NCBI GenBank assembly: GCA_963632935.1
Contig: CAVGWA010000012.1
Location: forward strand, 1-35,849
Source of the DNA: Coprosoma sp963632935
GTDB lineage: Bacteria > Bacillota_I > Bacilli_A > RF39 > UBA660
Direction of reading: 5' to 3'
Length of the DNA stretch: 35,849 nucleotides
The notes under the pieces are model-generated. The model was not told where the DNA came from. It saw only the letters and a list, made by a program, of their open reading frames with translations, and made no database searches. Numbering within the stretch: the stretch's first letter is position 1; each line of letters opens with the position of its first letter. Below are positions 8,109-15,683 of this stretch, piece by piece. Position numbers and translations under genes: made by a program.

Positions 8109-8501
8109 ATGAAAAAAAGAGGTTTTACTTTAATAGAATTACTCGCTGTAATTGTAATATTGGGAATTATATTATTAATTGTTGTTCCTAATATTTCTGG
8201 TATATTAAGTAGATCTAAAGATAAATTAAATGCGGAGCAGAAAAATGCAATTATAGAAAGTGCGAGAAGGTGGGGAACTGGTAATTTATTACTTAAAGGT
8301 AATAAGTTATATTATAATAATGTCGTTAAAAGATATGTAACTATTGGTGAGTTAAAAAAATATGGCTATTTAGAAGATAAAACTATTAAGAATTTAACTA
8401 ATAAAAGCAATGTATCTGATGATATTAAAATATGTATTAATTATAAAAATTATCAAAATGTATATTCTATTAATGATGATAATGAGTGTGTAACTAATTA
8501 A
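8109..8501 (+). CDS. Prepilin-type protein (type IV pilin/ComGC-like)
   Basis: This 130-residue protein has a type III (class III) signal, MKKRG|FTLIELL, cleaved by prepilin peptidase after Gly5. Glu at mature position 5 is kept, followed by a hydrophobic helix to about residue 29 (AVIVILGIILLIVV). The remainder is a small Lys/Asn-rich globular domain with a Cys pair (ICINY and NECVTN). It would be a pseudopilin or minor surface pilin. No assembly ATPase, platform protein or prepilin peptidase is in the window. A TATAAT at 8086-8091 and AGGTGATATC before the ATG support the start. The next gene follows seven bases after the stop in the same frame. Confidence 0.88.
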   Translation: MKKRGFTLIELLAVIVILGIILLIVVPNISGILSRSKDKLNAEQKNAIIESARRWGTGNLLLKGNKLYYNNVVKRYVTIGELKKYGYLEDKTIKNLTNKSNVSDDIKICINYKNYQNVYSINDDNECVTN

Positions 8502-8507
8502 CCTGTT

Positions 8508-9101
8508 ATGATGGCGATATATGATAACAGGGAAAAATTTTGGTCTACATATAAAAGCAAAATATCAACAGTAGATGTTTTAGATAATCAGAACATTGAT
8601 GCAGTAGAATCATGGGATGTTTCAGAAAAACAAGACAAATCAGTAATGGCTTGGATTATAAATGATTCTGATAATAGTGGTATGTATAAACTTTATATTG
8701 GTGGCGATGAAGGAGTTTCGTTAAAGGATCGCCCTGGTTCACCATTTTCTGGCTTGAAGAATGCAATATCAATGAATTTATCTAATTTAGACACTTCTAA
8801 AGTAGTGGATATGAGTTATATGTTTAATTATTGTGAAAATCTTACAAGTTTAGATTTAAGTAGTTTTGATACATCAAATGTTACAACTATGAGTTACATG
8901 TTTCAAGAGTGTACAAGTCTTACAAAATTAAATTTATGTTCATTTGATACAAACAAGGTAACACATATGGATTTTATGTTTGATGGTACTTCTAATTTAA
9001 AACAAGTTAATGTAGGTTCTAAGTGGACAACTGCAAATGCAATTACATCAAACATGTTTTCGAGTAGCGGAGTATCTTCAGTAACTACAGGAAAATGCTA
9101 G
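8508..9101 (+). CDS. BspA-like (DUF285) repeat surface protein, short and without its own signal peptide
   Basis: This 197-residue protein holds BspA-family repeats. The N-terminal part (SWDVSEKQDKSVMAWI, then YKLYIGG) is the usual lead-in, and the repeats read LDTSKVVDMSYMFNYC, FDTSNVTTMSYMFQEC and FDTNKVTHMDFMFDG (about residues 95-165). Related proteins are surface-exposed and normally carry a signal peptide, but none is present here and no Shine-Dalgarno precedes ATG 8508. It is in the same frame as the prepilin, separated by one TAA, so it may be translated by reinitiation or be the severed 3' half of a prepilin-BspA fusion. An eight-base inverted repeat (8502-8509, 8524-8531) spans the start. 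The ending SVTTGKC is a family-like terminus. Confidence 0.8.
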   Translation: MMAIYDNREKFWSTYKSKISTVDVLDNQNIDAVESWDVSEKQDKSVMAWIINDSDNSGMYKLYIGGDEGVSLKDRPGSPFSGLKNAISMNLSNLDTSKVVDMSYMFNYCENLTSLDLSSFDTSNVTTMSYMFQECTSLTKLNLCSFDTNKVTHMDFMFDGTSNLKQVNVGSKWTTANAITSNMFSSSGVSSVTTGKC

Positions 9102-9120
9102 GGAGGGCTCTAGCTTTTTT
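9097..9120 (+). terminator. Terminator after the BspA-like gene
   Basis: The hairpin formed by GCTAGGG and GCTCTAGC (9097-9114, one G-U pair) is followed by six Ts. It overlaps the TAG stop of the BspA-like gene and separates it from miaB. Confidence 0.75.
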
Positions 9121-9158
9121 GATTTAAATGTGTTATTATTTTTGAGGAAGTGATTGAT

Positions 9159-10568
9159 ATGTTAAAACCAGAATTAAAAGAAGCAAAAAAAAGAACTAAA
9201 GGTTTAGTTAATATAAAAAGATATGAAATAGATGATAATTTAAAAACGTTAGGTAAAGGTAAAACGTATTTTGTTAAAACATATGGTTGTCAGATGAATG
9301 TTCATGATTCAGAAAACATAAAAGCTATTTTAGAACAAATGGGTTTTAAAGAAGAAGAAAGTATGGAAAAAGCTGATTTAATTTTATTAAATACTTGTGC
9401 GATTAGGGAAAATGCTCACAATAAAGTATTTGGTATGATTGGTAGAATTAAACATATGAAAGAAGAAAGGCCAAATATAATAGCGGGAGTTTGTGGTTGT
9501 ATGGCACAGGAAGAAGTTGTTGTTAATGAAATATTAGATAAATATAATTGGCTTGATTTTGTATTTGGTACCCATAATATTTATCAATTACCTGAGGTTT
9601 TAAATAATGCTTTAAATAAAAAGAAAATTGAAGTTGAAGTATATAGCTGTGAAGGTGATATTATTGAAAATATGCCTGCTAAAAGAGATAGTAAATATAA
9701 AGCTTGGGTTAATATTATGTATGGCTGTGATAAATTTTGTACATATTGTATTGTTCCTTATACTAGAGGAAAACAAAGAAGTAGAAGATTTGGAGACATT
9801 ATAAGAGAAGTTAAACAGTTAAAAGAAGAAGGTTATAAGGAAGTTACTTTATTAGGTCAAAATGTTAATGCATATGGTAAAGATTTAAATTTAGAATATG
9901 ATATGGCTGATTTGTTAGAAGAAGTTGCTAAAATAGGAATTGAAAGGGTTAGGTTTATTACATCTCATCCTTGGGATTTTACTGACAAAATGATAGAGGT
10001 TATTGGAAAATATCCAAATATTATGCCTTATATTCATCTACCTTTACAATCAGGTAGTAATAAAATATTGAAATTAATGGGAAGAAGATATACTAAAGAA
10101 TCTTATTTAGAGTTATTTAAAAAAATAAAGAAGACTATTCCTAATGCTGCAGTTACTACAGATATTATTGTAGGTTTTCCTGGAGAAACTGAGGAAGATT
10201 TTAATGATACTTTATCAGTTGTTGATGAGTGTAAATATGATTCTGCTTTTACTTTTATTTTCTCACCTAGAGAAGGAACTCCAGCAGCTAAGATGAATGA
10301 TGATATTCTTTTAGAAGAAAAAGAAAAAAGATTATATAAATTAAATGATTTAGTAAATAAATATGCAAAAGAGGCTAATGATAGATATAAAGATAAGGTT
10401 GTTAAAGTATTATTAGAAAACGAAAGTGATAAAGAAGGAATGCTTGCTGGTTACACTGAAACTATGAAATTAGTTAATGTTAAAGCTGATAAAGATAAAT
10501 TAGGTCAAATTGTTAATGTAAAAATTACTAATGTAAAAACATGGAGTATGGATGGAGAAATAGTTTAA
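9159..10568 (+). CDS. miaB: tRNA-2-methylthio-N6-dimethylallyladenosine synthase MiaB
   Basis: This 469-residue radical SAM methylthiotransferase converts i6A37 to ms2i6A37 in tRNAs that read UNN codons. The N-terminal UPF0004 domain supplies three Cys for the auxiliary cluster (YGCQMN, LNTCAIRE and VCGCMAQEE). The radical SAM motif is YGCDKFCTYCIVP (CxxxCxxC). The C-terminal TRAM domain covers about the last 65 residues. The start at ATG 9159 is preferred because GAGGAA (9144-9149) is spaced correctly for it; a GTG at 9150 abuts that site. It heads an RNA-modification cluster with dus and nrnA. Confidence 0.95.
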   Translation: MLKPELKEAKKRTKGLVNIKRYEIDDNLKTLGKGKTYFVKTYGCQMNVHDSENIKAILEQMGFKEEESMEKADLILLNTCAIRENAHNKVFGMIGRIKHMKEERPNIIAGVCGCMAQEEVVVNEILDKYNWLDFVFGTHNIYQLPEVLNNALNKKKIEVEVYSCEGDIIENMPAKRDSKYKAWVNIMYGCDKFCTYCIVPYTRGKQRSRRFGDIIREVKQLKEEGYKEVTLLGQNVNAYGKDLNLEYDMADLLEEVAKIGIERVRFITSHPWDFTDKMIEVIGKYPNIMPYIHLPLQSGSNKILKLMGRRYTKESYLELFKKIKKTIPNAAVTTDIIVGFPGETEEDFNDTLSVVDECKYDSAFTFIFSPREGTPAAKMNDDILLEEKEKRLYKLNDLVNKYAKEANDRYKDKVVKVLLENESDKEGMLAGYTETMKLVNVKADKDKLGQIVNVKITNVKTWSMDGEIV

Positions 10569-10588
10569 GTACATTTTTGTACTTTTTA
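10567..10588 (+). terminator. Short hairpin with T run between miaB and dus
   Basis: AAGTAC (10567-10572) and GTACTT (10579-10584) form a six-pair stem followed by Ts. It is a weak terminator or RNA processing site, so read-through into dus is likely. Confidence 0.45.
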
Positions 10589-10604
10589 TTATAGGAGGAG
10601 TAAT

Positions 10605-11594
<990 letters not shown>

Positions 11595-11607
11595 AAAGTG
11601 TGATATT

Positions 11608-12579
11608 ATGAGTTTATTTAAAATGAATATATATAAACAAATTTATCAAAAAATAAAACAAGCAGATAAAATAATAATAGCAAGACATGTCGGACCAGAT
11701 CCTGACGCATTAGGTAGTTCACTAGGTTTAAAACAAATTATATTAGATAATTTTCCCGATAAAAAAGTATATGTTATAGGTTCACCAGCGGCTAAATTTA
11801 GGTATATTGGTGAGTTAGATAAACTTCCTGAGGATTGGAATGATGCTTTATTAATAGTTACTGATACTCCAGATCATAGAAGAGTTGATGGAATAGATCC
11901 TAGAAGAATAAAGAATTCTATAAAAATTGATCATCATCCTTATGTAGAGACTATGTGTGAATTGGAATGGATAGATGATAAATCATCAAGTGCTTCACAA
12001 ATGGTTTTAGAATTTGCTTTAGAAAATAAAATGAAAATATCTAAAACTGCTGGTGAAAGATTATATATTGGCTTAATTGCAGATACAAATAGATTTATGT
12101 TTTCATATACTAATTTTAAAACTTTTGATTTAGTAAGCAGGTTATTAAAATTAACTGATATTGATATTACTGAGATATATAATAATTTATATTTAAGACC
12201 TTATAAGGAAATAAAATTTCAAGGATATATGGCTGAAAATTATAAAATAACTCCAAATAAAGTTGGTTTTCTAATAATTAATGATGATATATTAAAAAAA
12301 TATAATGTAGATGCGGCTACACCTGGTAATATGATAAATAGTTTTAATCATATAAATGAAATGCTTGTATGGGTTACGGCAACGTTAGATAAAGAATTAG
12401 ATTCTTACCGAGTTTCTATAAGATCAAGAGGTCCCATAATTAATGAAGTGGCTGCTAATCATGGCGGTGGTGGTCATATGTTTGCTAGTGGCACAAGATT
12501 AAAAACTGAAGATGAAATAAATTCATTAATAAATGATTTAGATAAAGTTTCTAAAGAATATATTGAAAAAAGTCTATAA
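11608..12579 (+). CDS. nrnA: DHH/DHHA1 phosphoesterase, NrnA-like nanoRNase/pAp phosphatase
   Basis: This 323-residue DHH-family phosphoesterase has the motifs ARHVGPDPDALGSS (about residues 24-37), the metal Asp in VTDTPDHRR, IDHHP (about residue 110) and the DHHA1 motif NHGGGGHMFASG near the C-terminus. NrnA-type enzymes degrade two-to-five-base RNA and dephosphorylate pAp. Some relatives hydrolyse cyclic di-AMP breakdown products instead, so the substrate is inferred. It follows dus by 13 bases, and its stop lies inside a terminator shared with the convergent small gene. Confidence 0.88.
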   Translation: MSLFKMNIYKQIYQKIKQADKIIIARHVGPDPDALGSSLGLKQIILDNFPDKKVYVIGSPAAKFRYIGELDKLPEDWNDALLIVTDTPDHRRVDGIDPRRIKNSIKIDHHPYVETMCELEWIDDKSSSASQMVLEFALENKMKISKTAGERLYIGLIADTNRFMFSYTNFKTFDLVSRLLKLTDIDITEIYNNLYLRPYKEIKFQGYMAENYKITPNKVGFLIINDDILKKYNVDAATPGNMINSFNHINEMLVWVTATLDKELDSYRVSIRSRGPIINEVAANHGGGGHMFASGTRLKTEDEINSLINDLDKVSKEYIEKSL

Positions 12580-12592
12580 TTATAGGCTTTTT
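12566..12592. terminator. Bidirectional terminator between nrnA and the small minus-strand gene
   Basis: A stem (GTCTAT with ATAGGC, 12572-12587, one G-U pair) is flanked by six As on the left and five Ts on the right. It can work in both directions and overlaps both stop codons. Confidence 0.75.
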
Positions 12593-12759
12593 CTGTAGTA
12601 TGGATAATATGGATACGGATAGTATGGATATGGATAATAGTAGTTTTGGTTAGGTCTATAACCCTGCCAGAATAATGGTGAAATAAGACCTCCAGTTATA
12701 CCACCTAAAATAAAAGGCCCTAGGAATCTATTTTGATTCGGATAATTATATTGATACAA
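12580..12759 (-). CDS. Small Tyr/Pro-rich protein with a hydrophobic Gly-rich segment
   Basis: This 59-residue protein has a hydrophobic stretch FLGPFILGGITGGLISPLF (about residues 12-30) followed by a tail of Tyr-Pro repeats (YYYPYPYYPYPYYPYY). On the minus strand AGAGGTG precedes TTG 12759 by six bases, matching the spacing of other genes here, so TTG is preferred over GTG 12768, which overlaps the site. Small proteins with a Gly-rich membrane-like segment and Tyr/Pro-rich tail occur in spore coats or at the cell surface of Bacillota; no function is known for this one. Its terminator and ribosome site argue that it is real despite low complexity. Confidence 0.65.
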   Translation of the reverse strand: MYQYNYPNQNRFLGPFILGGITGGLISPLFWQGYRPNQNYYYPYPYYPYPYYPYYRKSL

Positions 12760-12841
12760 TGAAATCACCTCTTTAAATATTAATATGCTTTCAAATAAAT
12801 TGTGATATTAATATTTAAATTAGAATATATTATTTTAGGTG

Positions 12842-13687
12842 ATGCATATTAAAAAAATATTTCAATTTATTGGCATCTTAACTTTAATGGTAGGAAGTTT
12901 TATGTATACAGAAAAAGTTGGAATGACAGCTAAACAAACAGATCCACTACTTACTGAGATAAAAAGTAGGAAAGATGGTTATAAAGAAAATGCAATTGAG
13001 GCAATAATAAAGGATAATACAATTATTCCAGGCGTAAGTGGTAAGGAAGTAGATGTAGAAAAAAGTTATGAAAATATGAGCAAAATAGGATATTTTGATG
13101 ATAAATTATTAGAATATAAAACATTAAAAGTAGAAAATACATTAGATAAAAATAAAGATAAATATATTATAAATGGTAATAATACTAAAAAGGAAGTAGC
13201 TTTAATATTTAAATTAAAAACAAATGATAATATAGAAAATATAATAAAGAAATTTGATGAGAAGGATTCTAAAGCAACCTTTTTTATAAATTCAAATTAT
13301 TTAGAAAATAATCATAATCAAATAATAAATTTAATTCAAAGTGGTTATACAATTGGTAATTTAGGTAATGATGATTATACTGATAGTGATTTTGTATGGA
13401 TTAAAACAATAATAACTAATATTGGCAGACAAAAATATAATTATTGTTTTACTTTAAAACCTAATAAAAAAACAATAAATATGTGTAAATTACATGATTC
13501 ATATACTATAATGAATAATGTTATAGATTCATATCCACTTTCTAATGTTAAAAAAATATTATTTAAATCTAATATAATTGTTTTTAGTATTAATAATTCT
13601 TTAAATGAACAAATTGAACTCATTATAAATTATATTAAATCAAAGGGATATAATTTAGTTTCTTTAGAACATTTATTACAAGAATAA
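12842..13687 (+). CDS. Membrane-anchored polysaccharide-deacetylase-like protein lacking catalytic residues
   Basis: This protein of about 281 residues has one N-terminal membrane segment (about 6-24). Its C-terminal half is shaped like a NodB/polysaccharide deacetylase: VALIFKLK (119-126) where enzymes have TFDDG, KATFFINSNYL where they have KATFFVTG, and GYTIGNLGND where they have GHEIGNHT. The catalytic and metal-binding Asp and His residues are missing, so it is probably not an active deacetylase and may bind glycan or regulate. The start is uncertain: AGGTG abuts ATG 12842, but would be correctly spaced for an ATT at 12848. It lies upstream of parE with a separate promoter between them. 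Confidence 0.7.
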   Translation: MHIKKIFQFIGILTLMVGSFMYTEKVGMTAKQTDPLLTEIKSRKDGYKENAIEAIIKDNTIIPGVSGKEVDVEKSYENMSKIGYFDDKLLEYKTLKVENTLDKNKDKYIINGNNTKKEVALIFKLKTNDNIENIIKKFDEKDSKATFFINSNYLENNHNQIINLIQSGYTIGNLGNDDYTDSDFVWIKTIITNIGRQKYNYCFTLKPNKKTINMCKLHDSYTIMNNVIDSYPLSNVKKILFKSNIIVFSINNSLNEQIELIINYIKSKGYNLVSLEHLLQE

Positions 13688-13723
13688 TATCTTCAAAATC
13701 AATAAAAATAAAGGGTTTGTTAT

Positions 13724-13751
13724 TTGTTTTTAAGGATTTTTTTGTTATAAT
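13724..13751 (+). promoter_or_regulatory. parE-parC promoter
   Basis: TTGTTT (13724-13729) and TATAAT (13746-13751) are separated by 16 bases. The start codon follows 17 bases later, leaving a short leader with TTGGTGA as the ribosome site. Confidence 0.6.
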
Positions 13752-13768
13752 TGATATTGGTGATAACA

Positions 13769-15676
13769 ATGGTAAAGTATGATGAGAACTCAATAAAAAT
13801 ATTAGAAGGCTTAGAGGCAGTAAGAAAAAGACCAGGAATGTATATTGGTTCTACTGATAAAAGGGGTCTTCATCATTTAGTGTGGGAAATTGTTGATAAT
13901 GGTATTGATGAGGTTATCAATGGTTTTGGTGATAGAATAATCGTTACGATGCATAAAGATGGTAGTATTAGTGTTGAAGATTTTGGTAGAGGGGTTCCTA
14001 CTGGAATGCATGAAAGTGGCAAATCAACTCCAGAAGTTATTTATACTATTCTTCATGCGGGTGGTAAATTTGAAACATCTGGTTATAAAGTATCAGGTGG
14101 TCTTCATGGGGTAGGTGCTTCTGTAGTTAATGCATTAAGTAAATGGTTAGAGGTAAATATTAAAAGAGATGGAGCAGAATATTATATTAGTTTTAAAGAT
14201 GGTGGTAAGTTAGATAAACAGTTAACTAAAATAGGTAAAACTAATAAAACGGGAACTAAAGTTCATTTTATGCCTGATGATACAATATTTCAAACAACAA
14301 CATTTTCATTTTCTACAATATGTGAAAGAATGCAAGAAAGTGCTTTTTTACTTAAAAATTTAACTGTTGAAGTTATTGATGAGATAACTGATAGAAAAGA
14401 AGTTTATCATTATGAAAAAGGTTTAAATTCTTTTGTTGAATATTTAAATACTGATAAAAAAATACTTCATAAACCATATGATTTTAATGGTTTTAAAGAT
14501 GGAGTTAATGTTGAGGTAGCATTTCAATATACTGAAAGTTATTCGGAAAATATTATTTCATTTGTTAATAATGTTAAAACAAGTGATGGTGGTACTCATG
14601 AGGTTGGATTTAAAACGGCAATAACTAGAGTGTTTAATGATTATGCTAAAGCAAATGGTTATTTAAAATCAAAAGATAAAAATTTTGAAGGTCCTGATAC
14701 AAGAGAAGGAATAACCGCAATTATAAGTCTTCAAATACCTGAAGAGTTATTGCAATTTGAAGGGCAAACGAAAGGTAAGTTAGGTACGCCTGTAGCTCGT
14801 ACAATTGTAGATAGTATAACTACAGAAAAAATGCAATTTTTCTTAGAAGAAAATAAGGAAATAGCAACTAAAATATTAGAAAAAATGATAAAATCAAAAC
14901 AGGTTAGAGAAGCTGCTAGAAAAGCAAGAGATGAAGCTAGAAATGGTAAGGGTAAAAATAGAAAAGAAAAATCAATTAGTGATAAATTTACACCAGCTCA
15001 ATCTAAAAATCCTAAAATAAATGAGTTATTTTTAGTCGAAGGAGATTCAGCAGGTGGATCTGCTAAACAAGGAAGAGATAGAAAATTCCAAGCAATTTTA
15101 CCTTTAAGAGGTAAGGTTATAAATACTGAAAAGGCAAGTTTAACAGATGTTTTAGCTAATAATGAGATAAATACTATGATTCAAACAATAGGCGCGGGAA
15201 TAGGTAGTGATTTTAATATTAAAGATTGTAATTATGATAAGGTAATTATTATGACTGATGCTGATGATGATGGGGCACATATTGCAATTTTGTTGCTAAC
15301 TTTTTTCTACCGTTTTATGAAACCGTTAATTGAAAATGGTCATTTATATATTGCTATGCCACCACTTTATGCTTTAAAAAATGGTAATAAAATATATGGC
15401 TATTCTTGGACTGATGAAGAGGCTGAAGAAATTAGAAAAAAATACAAAGTAAAATTAGAAAAACAAAGATACAAAGGTTTAGGAGAAATGAATGCTGAAC
15501 AGCTTTGGGAAACAACAATGGATCCTGAAAGAAGAAATTTAATAAAGGTAAATTTAACTGATGCTTCACTTGCTGAAAGAAGAGTAAGTGTATTAATGGG
15601 AGATAATGTTGAACCTAGAAAACAATGGATTGAAGAAAATGTTGATTTTACTTTAGAAGATAATTATGCAAAGTAG
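13769..15676 (+). CDS. parE: DNA topoisomerase IV subunit B
   Basis: This 635-residue ATPase subunit of topoisomerase IV separates linked daughter chromosomes. It has the GHKL ATP site (EIVDNGIDEV, then GRGVPTGMH and the GGLHGVGASVVNALS lid), the transducer QTKGKLGT, and the TOPRIM motifs EGDSAGGSAKQGRDR and MTDADDDGAHI for Mg2+. It resembles ParE more than GyrB: the opening EGLEAVRKRPGMYIGSTD-x-RGLHHLV and the ending MGDNVEPRKQWIEENV are typical, and a ParC-type partner follows. The start at ATG 13769 follows TTGGTGA; upstream in-frame codons overlap the -10 box. Confidence 0.95.
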   Translation: MVKYDENSIKILEGLEAVRKRPGMYIGSTDKRGLHHLVWEIVDNGIDEVINGFGDRIIVTMHKDGSISVEDFGRGVPTGMHESGKSTPEVIYTILHAGGKFETSGYKVSGGLHGVGASVVNALSKWLEVNIKRDGAEYYISFKDGGKLDKQLTKIGKTNKTGTKVHFMPDDTIFQTTTFSFSTICERMQESAFLLKNLTVEVIDEITDRKEVYHYEKGLNSFVEYLNTDKKILHKPYDFNGFKDGVNVEVAFQYTESYSENIISFVNNVKTSDGGTHEVGFKTAITRVFNDYAKANGYLKSKDKNFEGPDTREGITAIISLQIPEELLQFEGQTKGKLGTPVARTIVDSITTEKMQFFLEENKEIATKILEKMIKSKQVREAARKARDEARNGKGKNRKEKSISDKFTPAQSKNPKINELFLVEGDSAGGSAKQGRDRKFQAILPLRGKVINTEKASLTDVLANNEINTMIQTIGAGIGSDFNIKDCNYDKVIIMTDADDDGAHIAILLLTFFYRFMKPLIENGHLYIAMPPLYALKNGNKIYGYSWTDEEAEEIRKKYKVKLEKQRYKGLGEMNAEQLWETTMDPERRNLIKVNLTDASLAERRVSVLMGDNVEPRKQWIEENVDFTLEDNYAK

Positions 15677-15683
15677 GTGAATT

